NCBI GenBank assembly: GCA_023078685.1
Contig: JALGAS010000013.1
Span: 5,001 to 69,000 of the forward strand
Length of the DNA: 64,000 nucleotides
DNA from: Neopestalotiopsis rosae
Lineage: Eukaryota > Ascomycota > Sordariomycetes > Amphisphaeriales > Sporocadaceae
Direction: 5' to 3'
Numbering within the stretch: position 1 is the stretch's first letter; each line of letters opens with the position of its first letter. A model generated the notes under the pieces. That model made no database searches. It was not told where the DNA came from and saw only the letters and a program-made list of their open reading frames with translations. Position numbers and translations under genes: made by a program. Shown piece after piece: positions 36,034 to 47,760 of the stretch.

Positions 36034-37310
36034 ATGCGCCGTGGCAATCACCCATCCCGCGACCGATACCAGTCGCGTCGCGCTTCTCGGATGAAGCAAC
36101 AGTCATCTCGCCGTTGTGAGACCTCAACCTCCGCGTCGAGCTCTCGAGGATTAGGCAGCTCGCAACCCATTACGACGCAACAAGATACCCAGCTTGGTCA
36201 TGCACAGCTCCCGATTCGCCCCAGAGGTTCTCAGTTTGATGAGCACAGCGAAGGGCCAGAGTCTCGTACCCAAAGTGGCACGGCTAGACGGGGTCCTTTC
36301 ACAGCTCGACGTGGGAATGCGCACGGCGGTATTCGCCAGACCACCTTACCGAAGGCAACCACTGCCACCGATCCTCCGGCCTCCGAAGTTGAGGGCGTTG
36401 AGGGTAGACCCATTGTGCTCGAAGGCACACCGCCGCCTATCAACAAGGCCTGTTCTCGATTAAACAACCCCAGATTGAGAAATCAGAGCCACGGAAGGGT
36501 CAGCGTTTCCGATAGATCGACCATCGCACAAGAAAGCAGCCATACTCGGCCAACAATGCCAACCCATCCAAAGGAGCGTGAGGTAAGAAAGCCTCATCAG
36601 CTAGATTCATTTCCAGCATGAAATACTAATGTTTGTGATAGGAGTCGCCCGAAGAGGAGTATTCTCCTCTGGTGTCTCGTGCCCCAGGAAAGCGCACGGC
36701 CAGTGGCAAGTCTCCCACTTACGTCGAGCCCACTGATGCCTGGTGGCTGCCTGGTCAACGCAAAATTCGTCTTCTTGAGATCTGTATCGGATTCGAGCGC
36801 GAGTACTTTCTCTCGAACGATTCGGAAATGACTCCAGACCAAGCCTTTTAGGAAAAGGTCGCTCGACGTTTCAACGAGGAGAATGAACTCAAGCGCTTTA
36901 GCGATTGGAGATTTGCACGAAACTATGTGATGAACCTCTGCAAGGATCGCCACAACGACATGATCCGCGATCAGAAACAGCAGCTTCGACCGGGAACCGA
37001 TGATCTTGGTCGCGTGATGCATCGATGGATAAGCATCATGATTCGTCGTAATGCCCACCGGAGTGTCCATTTGGCTGGAAACGGCTTCTGGCTGCAGTTT
37101 GAGGGCATGGTCAAGCAGGCTCTGAATCAGGTCGTGGGATCTGAAACGATGACAAACGCTGTGATCGGCAAGATCAAGAGATGGGTAGCCACCGAGAAGG
37201 ACGTAACGGAGCGTGGCCGTGAGAGCGCGGCTTCCACGAAAGCCGAAGTTCCAAACGTGACCACCTCGTCAGTGGTTGGAGACAAGCGCAAGAGAAGCCC
37301 CGAGACATGA
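36034..37310 (+). pseudogene. paralogue A: unknown gene with in-frame stop
   Basis: Two exons, 36034-36582 and 36642-37310, are joined by a 59-bp intron (GTAAGA..TAG, branch TACTAAT, phase 0). The first 183 residues are Arg/Ser-rich and disordered. Exon 2 holds a compact helical domain (WWLPGQRKIRLLEICIGFE onward). At 36849-36851 the frame has TAG, preceded by DQAF and followed by EKVARRFNEE; the same frame then stays open to the stop at 37308-37310. The product as written is 252 aa; the full frame would be about 405 aa. The paralogue at 44761 has TGG (Trp) at the matching place. No GT-AG intron that removes the TAG and keeps the frame looks credible. The helical domain vaguely resembles Myb/SANT folds, but function is unknown. 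It could be a recent pseudogene, a sequencing error or stop readthrough. Confidence 0.7.
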
Positions 37311-38067
37311 TTCTCGTCATCTTGCTTTCGCGCATGAGATGCAGCTCTAGTGAGCCTTGAGCGATTGGATTGAAGCAATGTTGAATTATGCATATGTGGT
37401 CTTGTGGTCAAGGTTGCCTGTTAGTATTGTTTCTGGTCTACGAAAGGGAGAACTCGATCGTGTCTGCGGAATGGATGGAGCCTGTATGTACCGTCAGTGT
37501 CTAGCTCTTTGAGTAATGCCAATTGTGTTGTCTGCTCTTGACCTGGACCTCCTCGCGTCTACTTGTACCAATGTCTCCGGCGTCAAACCATTATCGAAAG
37601 ACACACCATTAAGAAGTGATTACAACAGTCCACTCAGAGCCACTAACACTTGTACTCGGCCGTGAAGTCACCGCGTGCTTTCAAATGTATCGTTGCCCCA
37701 AGATCTATCATGTCATATGGCTTGGTAATTGCACATCTCATACACACTCATTATTGCCACATCAGAAGTACTTTAATCATATCCTCGAGGATGTATTCAT
37801 GTTAATTAGCAATTAACACCTTTGTCCGTCTATATACTACACAAATAAAATCATGACTTCGCGTGGCCCGTCTGCACTAGATTGAGCCTGTCAGATGCCC
37901 CTTCTTTTTTGTCAACCCTGGAAGAAATAAACGCCTAGTGAAAGACAGTGTCGTGTTATATACAGTGGCTCACATTGCCTGTCCTTTTTCTCGAAATTGA
38001 GTAAAAACCAGTCCTGAGCAAGTGTTCAGGTCATGTGGGAGAAATGAAAGTTGAGAGCGGCGATACG
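37311..38067. other. convergent 3' intergenic region
   Basis: About 750 bases between the stop of paralogue A and the stop of the TBC gene. It is AT-rich, consistent with two 3' untranslated regions. No gene or other structure is seen. Confidence 0.5.
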
Positions 38068-40348
38068 TTAAGCTTTGCCAGCTTCTCGGACCTGCTGCAT
38101 CCAATCATCTTCTCGACCCTGGACGACCTTTTGGCCGCCTTCGGTCAAAGCTTTCAGTATGTCGGCACGGCTATGGGCAGCAAGCAAGGAAGGCTCCCGT
38201 TGCATCAGTAATGCAACGGCTGCTCGCACGAGAACAGAGTCACCCTCAAAAACATAAACGTCCCACAGTCGAGTACACTCATCAAGAGAGAGGTGCTGAG
38301 TGAACAACGCAGTAAAGATATTGTACAGGTAGTCCTCTGGATCGAGAGCAAGCTCGGCCTTGGTGAGATGCTTGTGAAGCTGGGGACTCTTCGTCTTGAG
38401 TGTCTGAAGTAAGAGATTGTAGGCAGAGAATTTGGCCCCGCTGTCTGAAGCGTAGAACGAGAGAGGCAAGGGCCTGTTGAGCACATTCGCAAGTGCAATA
38501 AAGGCCATTGTGGCGGAGGGCAAATTGAGGAGCAGGATAGCAGCGATAGTCTAGAAGATTCTGAGTCAGTGACGGCAGACGGATTAGGAATTCGGTGGTA
38601 CTACTTACATTGCAGCCATTGATGTAACCAATGTCGCTCCGGTACATGGCGTAAGCACTGAGAACATCGACTAGAGGCTGGTGCAGAGGACCGCCAACTT
38701 GGAATATGTTCAAATCACCCCATGTTCTGCCGGAGGCGTCGGCCTTGATGGCTCGAAGCCATTCAACTTTTCGTTTCTCCTCGGGACTGGTCTTTGCCTG
38801 TTCTGCGCGAGCCTCCAGCTCCTGCGCCCGGCTCAATGCAGCTTGGAAGCTTGTCTCTGTGAGACCAAGTTCATTTCCGATGGCTTGTGACCAAACGGTA
38901 CCGCGGGCTCGTGGGGGAACACCCTTCCACCAGAGTTCTCTCGTTCGTCGCTCGCGGATGGCCACATTCCACCTCTTCAAGACATCGTCTTCCCAAGTGC
39001 GAGTCAAATCGCTAGCTCTGGCGTCTTTGGACTTCTCTTTCTCCTTCCTTGCCGTTTGCCGACGCTGCTCCGCGTCGATACTGTTTGCCATCATCTTCTG
39101 ATATTCTTTGATATGCCTCTTCTCTTCAGCGGGATCTTTAGGCGGGAGCCAGGAGGGACGTGTGCGAGAAAGAACTGCTTCTTTCTCCTTCGAAATCGGC
39201 AGGGGATCAATCATAATGTTCGTCCTGCGCAGGGGAGGCAGTTCCGCCAGAGCAGACTTGACGCGTGGCTTCGGTGAGGGGCGACGTATCCCATCTGCTG
39301 AATCGACCTTGTCCAGTTCGTCGTAGTGTTCCTCCAATTTTTCGGTAAGAGCTTTGGCTTCGGCGCTCAGATCCGACAGGGCAGAGTTCCAACTCTTGGC
39401 ACGACCCTTGAGGGGTGATGGGTAGATTCCAGGTGATTTTACAGATTCTCTCGATGACGATTCAGACCTCCAGGTCGGGGAACGCAGCGAGCCTTGTGCA
39501 GCTGCCACGGGCGGTGTTCCATTGCCTACACTGCGTACCCTTTCTTTGGGCTGCCTATTCGGAGAAGTGGATGCGGAGACTGGTCGACTTGCGGGGCGTT
39601 CCACTGGTGGCCTGGGTGATATCGGAATGTTGTCGAGGATAAATCCCTCTGGAATGTTATCGTCATCGTCGTCACATTCCTGCTCCAGTTCAATCACGGA
39701 TTTTCTTTCGACGGTCGACTGCCAGCTACTCCTTCGTGGCTTCATTGAGGTACCGGGGTTTTGAGGACTCAAAGACCGCAGAGAAAGATTGGGACTCGGG
39801 CTTCGATAACGGCGGTTGGAGCCCACGGCGGAGGCCGGGCGAGCCGAGAGACTGCGGACGGGAAGTGGGTGAGATCGAGGTTGTGGTCCGACAGCACTGA
39901 GTCCTTGAGTGCTCGTATCTCTGAACTGCGTGGAAAGCGCGGGGAAGTTGGGGCGATTCTTGTGTGTGGATGTGATATTCCTCTGCGATGTTGGGCGAGA
40001 AGGTTCCCGAGCACCGGTGGGCTGTACAGTGTGTGTCTTACTATTCAGATGCCTGGCTGATTGTGCGCGGAGGTCGCTGGTGAACGAACTACTGTATGGG
40101 TTCAGACCGGGCTTGGCCTGACTGAGATCACGCGAGTGAGCGTTGTCGATGGTGATGGTGTCATCGTCAAGCCCAATCTCTTCGAAGTGGCCGGCATCTG
40201 CCAACACGCTACTGTCGTCGTCGGATCCAAAGGATTGCAAGGAAGAAGTCTTGGAAGACTTGGAAGAGCTCATGCCGGGCGGTGATCCAGGGCTCGGCAC
40301 AACCATGTGCATGTCTAAAGACTCCAGATGTGATGCTTCGTAACTCAT
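38068..40348 (-). CDS. TBC-domain Rab-GAP-like protein (TBC1D12/14 type)
   Basis: Two exons, 40348-38609 and 38550-38068, are joined by a 58-bp intron (GTAAGT..TAG, phase 0) and give 740 aa. The start is the ATG at 40348; the frame extends upstream only through a non-ATG codon. Residues 1-400 are Ser/Pro-rich and disordered. The TBC domain covers about 475-715 (ELWWKGVPPRARGTVW, IFQVGGPLHQPLVDVLSAYAMYR, LNLPSATMAFIALANVLNRPL, LWDVYVFEGD). Its sequence is closest in style to TBC1D12/14, which act on Rab11 and autophagy traffic. The first-finger region reads IKADASGRTW, with one extra residue between Asp and Arg. The second-finger motif is GYINGCN, with Asn where canonical GAPs have Gln. Catalytic GAP activity is therefore uncertain, although Rab binding may remain. 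Confidence 0.87.
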
Positions 40349-43300
40349 GTTCGCATCGTCGGCCGTACAAATAAGCAAATGTGAAGCACGTCAATCCGAC
40401 GTAACTAGCAGTTGTTTTGCTACAATTAATGTCGTGTCTGAGTCGAAATAAATGACGTTGCTCGTATGGCTGATCTCACGAATGGGCGAGCTAGTGGTAC
40501 TTCGTTTCGTTTGAGCTGATGTTTGGCTGCCAAGGTCAGTCAATGTCTGCGATGGTGTGGGATGGTTCTGGGGGGGTCAAATAAAAGGAAGGTGTGTCCA
40601 TCGTGGAATTCGGTAGCAAGCAGCACAGACGAATGGCCCAGGATTCCAGATAACGGTGTTGTGCCCATCAGAGATGCACCCGTGTAGTGGATGGGAAACA
40701 ACCGGACCTCAGTCGCATTGTTCTGTGACGCAGCAGGGAAGCGGCAGGGAAGTGTCGGCTTACAGTAGTTTAAGCTTATCAGACAGAGCAATGAATGGAG
40801 GTTTGCGAGCACCGCTGCAAAGGATTGGATTCGTGTTGGATCTGTGAAGTTCAAGAGATCCCTGATTCGCAAACTCGTGGTAGTTGACCGGGCGAATTGG
40901 AATCCAAAGTGTCTCACGATCCTGGTTAGACAGCCCCTTGGAAGCGTTGTGCACGCCAGGTGATGAAGCGATGGTCGTGCTAGGGATGGTCGAGATACGG
41001 GGCGGGATGCCAAGCCACTTGAATGGTGCACACAGAAGAGGACCACGACGAATCCTTTTCAAAAGCGCAGGCGGGCTGGACTTTCAATAACTAGTGACAG
41101 CGCTATCTTGAAGTGACGCGTTAGATGTATGTATTTACAGCGGTTGCGAAGAAACCGGCTGCTATAATACTAGAGAAATGAGGTCAGCGGCCGTTGTGTT
41201 TGGTCTGAACCGTTCGTGCTCGGGCGTTTCAAAGGGGTCAAAGATCAGACGAAGGTTGACGCAGGGTCTACGCCGAGGGACATCCTTCATGGTCGGTCCA
41301 CGGAATAGGGAATGGAAAAAAACAAACTTAGCAGAGCAGAACTCACACATACAGTCTGATGAATTGAACAGCCAGTGTTGTATTCTTTGCGTGCGAATAT
41401 GAATCGATGGTCGACACACACGAAAAAGAAACCAGGCTAGCGCTGCTTGTAACCAAGTCCAATATGGCGATGACTACAGAGCGTGATAGTCCGCGGGAGG
41501 TGCTGTTAAAGACGGGCAAGCGGTTCGAGAATTAGGATCAATAGAAATTAGGAAAAGGTAGATATGACAGATTATAGAACTCTTTGCACAGAGGAACGAG
41601 TGACGATCAATAGTTGACTTGGTTGTAGATACGTAGTAGAGAAGGAAGGAGGGAGAGAGCGAGCGAATGATTCGAGCGAGTGATTGTCTTGCGATCAATG
41701 CCTAGCAGGCATGCAAAGGTAGAATGAGCGAGACAGAAACAGAGGAAAAGGTGAGTGCAAGGCAGAATGGATGATGCGGACCGACAACCCCAGAAAATCT
41801 GGAATAAAGAGCAACGGGAGCAAGCGAACGAACAAAACGAAGGCGCGGGACCAGCGGAAGGAAGGTGATGCGATGCTTGGACTAGGTTGTCAATTCGCGT
41901 ATGCCAAAATACCAGGTAGCTACTACAGTGTACGGAATACAAAACTGACACCGAGATTGATGCTTGCCCAGTGCCCGCCGCGATAGTAGTTAATGATGAT
42001 GACGATGCAGTTCGGGTTCCCCTCCAAAGGGGGGAAAATGCTTGCAGTCGAAGCGACACCAAAAGCCTACAAGCGCGAAAAAAGGAGACGACTAGCTCAT
42101 CTTAGCCCCCTCACCGTCCTTGATCAGCCCCTGTCGCTTGCTAGACACCGCCGCCGGCTTCGTGGTCTAGCCCCCTAGAATCGCTGCTAGAGAAGTAGGA
42201 TTCCCACGCCGAGACGATGGCAGTGGAGAAACGGCCAATGGCCTTGGAAAAAAGAACATTGGGTGGACGTGGAGCGCTAATTTGCAATGTCGGGGATCAC
42301 TGATAGATTCAGAGGTGTGGAGGTATGATTATAAGGGGTGGCATTGGTGAGACTATTCCGTACTGGATCTGTTGTCGTAAGCGGCGGCCGCCAATTTGTG
42401 CAAAAGACTTTTCTTGCTCATTGTGGCATTCCTGGTTCATCAGGTCGTTGAGAGAGACCAAGATGCAGATATGAATCCAAGTGCATAGCCAACACGCGAA
42501 TGGAGTTGAGCATCTTGCGTGTGCATGATTGCTTGACCTCAGTATGGTGAGAAGAGATGGGATTTTCAATCGCTTCCGAGAAGCTGCAGCAGACCCGCAT
42601 CTATTATTGGCACTTTGTGGTGACGGTCCGATTGTGCCATCGCGACTCAATAGACTTTGTATAATATTCAATGTCTCTCGGTTTGGTCCTCTTTGCAGCT
42701 GCATAGCACAGAGCCTCAATGGACTTATCGATCTGGTCAGGTACCGTACCAGAATGTATTGTTTGATGGGTTCACGGTTCACGTTCATTATTACACTCGC
42801 AGTAGTCTTAGCAGACGGGTGGCTGCCGTTGGCCCCGTTTGCTAGCGACGCCGCAGCTTACAATGTGCATACCCAAGTACTAATTCAGGAAATAAATTTT
42901 GCGTCTCCTCATAACAGCAGCCAATATTTTGAGGTTTTCGATGACATCCATCTAACGGAGCCCCTCGAGTGGCACGCGTTCACTCTGTACTAGATGAAAG
43001 GCAAGACTATGAATATGATCTCTGCTCATGTAAAAACAGGGGGAAGTGGCTCGTGAAATGCCAAATATGCATGTAGTAGTCCCACGGTCCCTCAACGCTC
43101 TGACAATGACAAGCTCCTCGGCATTACAACAAGGTTATAAGTCAATCTGCCAAAGCTATAATTAGGTGCGGAAGCGCGACATAGGCTGATTCAAATCACC
43201 TCAAATCACTTTCGCATCAAATCTATAGCATCCGTGCAACATTGCTCAAAGAAGCTGCCCCATACCGAGATTACCAACCCATGTGCAAGTCTCTCGCACA

Positions 43301-44760
43301 ATAGGAGAGAAAGTTCTTCTCGAAGCCGGAAGTCGCAAGCTCCATAGCGACTTGCATAAACGTCGAAAGTTGCGTGAGATATCTCGAAGCTTTGGGCGTT
43401 GTTTTATCACTCTGTCAGTGTACGTAGGAACGTGCCCCAATCTCGATAATATGCAGGCGTTTATACCGACCAATGACGGATTATGCCGCTTGTAAGACCT
43501 GCATTATTCGGAAATTACTTGCTCACACATGGCTTTTCCAACTGGTCAGTGATTTCGATGTGCATCCTAAGGACATGCTGATTCAGGACTCATTGGGGCG
43601 TTTGAGTGGCTGTACCTGCATATTGCATGTATACACCATGACGCCCACTTCGCCAGTCAGTGGTAGTCACGCACATCAAAATGGCCATTTAAAGTTGTGG
43701 GCGATCAAGCCCAGGGACCAGATTGTTTTTCTCTTGACTCGACCGGACGTTGATTGTTGATGGGAGGAATCGACCCAACGCGTACAGAGTAGTATGTGCA
43801 CACATAGTGTCTGACTATCTGTCCTTCAGCAAGGTCTACCTGATCGGAGGTCATTGAAGCCAAGTAGGGGTGGGATTTCATTGCGGTGTGCCATACTATG
43901 CATGTACATTCTGAAGACCAACTGAGAGTTGACCGTTGGGCGTTGTGCGGCCAAACGGCCTAATCTTGCTTTACCCGAACAACCCAGGACTGTGCTGTTT
44001 GTCCCCGCCACTGCCGCGCAAAGGTGTGATGCCAAGACCCGGGAACCAAGTGGATCACGTTCTTTGGAGTATCGATATACCTATTTGATCATGAGGTTGG
44101 GTATAATCATCGCCACAGTACATACAGGTTGTGTTGACCAAGGATGATGGCATATTCAAATACAGTCTACGATTTCGATTGGTGGCCAAAAGATCGAATT
44201 TTTCTGTCCGAAACCTATCTGCAGTGGTTAGACATCAGGGAACAGAGCATGCTGTCATCTATATGATAGATCACCCATCCGACGTGCAACGAAGCGTTGG
44301 CCGCGAGAAAAACTCTTCACGAAAAAAGTAAGTTTTTTGCAAGGTAGAAGAATCCATTTACGCGCACAAACAAAAATTTCTGCGTGTACATCGACGTGAC
44401 AACGAATTGCGCGAAGCGCGATGTTGCAATCTTGAATACCGAACAAATTCACGTTGTGGGACTATATTCTATCCGCAGGATTTGATAATGTACCTTGTAT
44501 TGCCCACGATTCCTACCCGTAGATGATGCACATTCACTATCCTCAAAATTTTCTTCTTCAGTACCAGTTGACTTAAGGAGTTGCACTTCCCATCTTCTGT
44601 CAAAGCGGTCTGCATCTCAGATCACCGTTCTTGCCATCAACATTGATGCCAATTGGTGTTTCTGGGAGGTTTCCTTGAGCTGTTATATAAGAGAAGATCT
44701 GACAATCCTTTGATCAATCTCGACTGCCTTAGGATACAAGTATACAATCGAGTTCGTCAT
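40349..44760. other. 4.4-kb intergenic region, possible small genes
   Basis: This is the longest gap between genes. The minus strand at 41550-42050 is pyrimidine-rich and looks like the leader and promoter of the TBC gene. Two adjacent minus-strand open stretches, 41162-41299 (from an ATG in good context, MKDVPRRRPCVN) and 40760-41062 (non-ATG start, DRETLWIPIRPVNYHEF), have protein-like composition. They might be exons of an unrecognised gene, though no convincing splice joins them in frame. On the plus strand, 42766-42993 encodes 75 aa with a signal-peptide-like start (MGSRFTFIITLAVVLA). None is strong enough to call. Confidence 0.4.
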
Positions 44761-46146
44761 ATGTCTCGCCCATTTGCTTTCCGGGGCAGTAGAAGCAAAT
44801 CAATGCCTGCTCGGCTGTTCCAAGATGACTCTCGACACCCGAACACTTGGAACCTTCAATCCAGACCTACAAGAACCACTCCTACGCGATACCGTCGGAA
44901 GATCGACCGGTATGTGCCACCTCCAGATCATCGCAGACGATTCGACCAGAATATACCCAGAGGATCAAGATACTCCCGATCGCAAGGCCCGTACGAGCAA
45001 CACATGTCCTCACCTAGCCGCAAACATCAGCATTCGACTACGTCTATGCAGAGCAATCTCCGGAGCTCTGCACTAAGCCGTGAGGGCGATCATGACCTCG
45101 AGTACGAGACGACGCCTGTAACGTACCGAGCTGTTCCCGAGGCGATTGACTCGCACATGCTAGACCGGACAGCAGCACAAAGCCACGAGTCTCCCACAGC
45201 TATTTCTCCTAGGGCAGGGTACGTAGTTGACCAAGATATTGTGATGCGGAGATCCATGATTCCTATCCCGCCTGACGGAAATGAATCAGGTGCTGACATA
45301 ACTTCTTATCACTACAGATCTTCTCATAAACCTATCCTCATTGAGTCTACACCAAGCCCGAAGCGTGAGCTTCATCAACGTGGCTCACGACTTTTCTCGG
45401 ATCCTGCCGGCCAACCTCAAGCCGATGTCAGGCCTAGAGCTCGACAAGTGAGTTTCAATGTTTTCGTATCAAACATCGAACTATCATCATGGTGTAATAT
45501 CTAATATTTTCGAAAGACTGCCAGAGAAGATCGTGACAAGCCATCAACTTTCCTCCAACAACAGCGCCCCCCTTCGACCAAGTATCATGTCAAAATTAAT
45601 AGAGATGACCGTTGTCGCCTGCTTGATATTTGCAGTCGTCTCGAGGAAGACTACCTAGAACAAGAAGATGACGAATTGAGTCCTCACCAGTCATTCTGGA
45701 AGCGGGTGATGGAGGCATACAATCACAAATCACCTGAGCCACATTTTCAAGACTGGAAACATGTGCGTTCAGACGTAATGAAGCTCATTACAAAGCGCTA
45801 CAACCTTATGTTGCATAAGAGACTGAAGCCTTCAAAGGACAAATTGCGGAATTCCAAGGATACATGGGCGAAGGTGGTTGCGCACAGCAAGTTTCATCCG
45901 AATTTGAGCCGCGTTGATGAGCTCTTCTGGAATGGTTTCGACGAGAGGATGAAGAAGGCAATGCATGACGTGGTTGCGGAGTGGCTCGGGTCACGCAATG
46001 TATTGACAATGGAGGACCATAAAAAGCTTATGGCACATCTGAAGCAGAGAGTGCAGGCAGCCGTAGCAGAGGACCGTGAAAAGATCAACAATGACATCAA
46101 GGCCAAGCGCAGAGAGAAGAAATTGGCCAAGCGCAGGGCTCGATGA
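44761..46146 (+). CDS. paralogue B: unknown protein with helical C-terminal domain
   Basis: Two exons, 44761-45447 and 45517-46146, are joined by a 69-bp intron (GTGAGT..AG, phase 0) and give 438 aa. The frame is open from 44653, so an N-terminus 36 residues longer is possible. I chose ATG 44761 because MSRPFAFRGSRSKS resembles the basic start of paralogue A. Residues 1-260 are Arg/Ser/Pro-rich and disordered. The helical domain spans about 265-340 (CRLLDICSRLEEDYLE ... SPHQSFWKRVMEAYN ... FQDWKHVRSDVMKLITKRY). A long charged helix near the end (HLKQRVQAAVAEDREK) precedes a basic tail (KRREKKLAKRRAR). It shares order, intron phase and the motif LL-(E/D)-IC with paralogue A. A nuclear role is plausible from the tail; function is unknown. 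Confidence 0.75.
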
Positions 46147-46617
46147 TTGGAATATCATAGTGAATACAAACGGAGAAGCACTTTGGCGAATCATTGTATC
46201 ACTTTCTTGTTTGTCGTAGAGTACTAATTTCATTCTATATTTGGAGTGATGATGGAAATACGATTTTGCCGACCCAAGGCATGATATCTGTCACTAGTCT
46301 CGCTTCGAAGAGAATCCAGAACACGATGGGCGATTGAGTTCAGACTATGGTGTATCCGTAACAGTATCGAGGCGAAGTGTATTGGCGCCACAGTCATGCC
46401 TCGAACATACCTACCTAGGTCTATATTCTTTCTCAATCACCTGTTTCGACTGTATTAATTCATTTCTTTTCATTTTTATTCTGTCCATATCGGTCATAAG
46501 GTATGAACACTGAGTTTCTTGCATGGTATTATTGCTTCTACTATTCCCGCTCTGGGCATTCATCGCGAAATATATAGCAAGCAAAATAAACACATAAATA
46601 TATTACAAAGGTCCTGT
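46147..46617. other. convergent 3' intergenic region
   Basis: About 470 AT-rich bases separate the stops of paralogue B and the SAM-like membrane gene. They are consistent with 3' untranslated regions. No additional feature is seen. Confidence 0.5.
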
Positions 46618-47760
46618 TCAGACTTGAGATTTTCTAGCTTTCTCCGACTCGAAAACAAAGACCGATATACATCCGACGATAATAATGGTAAAAATAATCC
46701 CGACGTAAGTCATAGCAATCGTCTTAATGAATGCCCTTACCCAGAAGAAAATGCTCCATATACGAGTAAATACTCCCGTCCCCTCTGCAACCAAATCATT
46801 TAGTCGCTGCACGTCTTCTCCTACGAAGTTTGCATATTTTTGAAGAGTTGTCAGGTTTGATACAGATGGTGGTTTGATCTGTTTCTATAAGTTAGCCATG
46901 CTGGGTCCTACATATGGACACCTCAAGTCATCATTGGGTACACTTCTACATCTCAGACTCACATGAACACATTCCCAGACATCACGCCCCAAAATCTGTG
47001 CCTCTTTCTGCTTGACGCCGCATTTATGTATAAACAACTCGACCATATCTTCAAGGCTGAGCTCATAAAATTCGGCGCCCGTGTAATGAACGCCAGCCGC
47101 CAAATTGTCGTCAAGCCCACGATAACGCATGTATGCCGCGATCCACATGCGAACATACCAAGGCGCGTCCGTATGATCGGGTGCCTTGTCTCTTAGGATC
47201 TTATGGTTGGGCGCGCAAGTGTCTTCGCCTCGTTCTCCCCATATCGGCCTCCGAGTCAACGGGGGTATGCGCGACGCTGAGCCGTGACCTCTTCTGTCCC
47301 TCGTGTCGCTTTCTCTGGGTCGTCGGCTTCTTGACTCGCGATTCTTGGACTCGCCACCGTCGCGTGTCTTGACATCACGGCTCTGAGGTGATGCGTCTTC
47401 ATCTTCACGACCGTGGGGCCTTCTTGAGACTGCACCCCGCGATTTGTGACCTTCGCGCGCATGAGTTTTCGATTCCCGATGATGAGAGCTGCGATCCTTG
47501 CCATGAGCCTGGCCACGGTCGTTCGTACCCGAAGGCTCTGGTTGGGTCTTAGAATTGGATGTTACAAGATTTGGCTCCCGCATGTCTCGTATATTCTGTT
47601 CCGAGTTCCTAGATGCTCGCGCCCATCGATCTGATGATTTGAATTCTTGGGTTGTGGACACGTGGGTCTTGCCCTCAGAGTGACGCGTGTCGGCAGACCT
47701 ATGTGATGATTGTCTTTGCTCGATCCCTTTGGCCTCCTGAGGTTTGAAGAGGGTTTGCAT
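46618..47760 (-). CDS. SAM-like domain protein with C-terminal membrane anchor
   Basis: I joined two exons: 47760-46963 and 46884-46618, giving 354 aa. The intron starts GTGAGT; the acceptor may be TTATAG (used here) or AAACAG six bases later (352 aa). The start is the first ATG of the open frame; an extra upstream exon is possible. Residues 1-200 are highly charged, with Arg/Ser/His/Asp repeats. At about 215-266 a SAM-like helical domain is visible (MRYRGLDDNLAAG ... YELSLEDMVELF ... KEAQILGRDVWECV). The C-terminus has a strongly hydrophobic helix (YVGIIFTIIIVGCISVFVF) followed by a short basic tail. This is the layout of a tail-anchored protein with its interaction domain in the cytosol. 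The family is not recognised; a role as an organelle-surface scaffold is inference only. Confidence 0.65.

Noticed and set aside
36803..36851. A 49-bp intron ending in TTTTAG that would remove the TAG in paralogue A
   Set aside because: Its length is not a multiple of three, and it would shift the downstream frame that aligns with paralogue B.
42309..42788. 159-aa minus-strand ORF
   Set aside because: No recognisable content and overlapped by opposite-strand frames; chance ORF in a gene-poor region.
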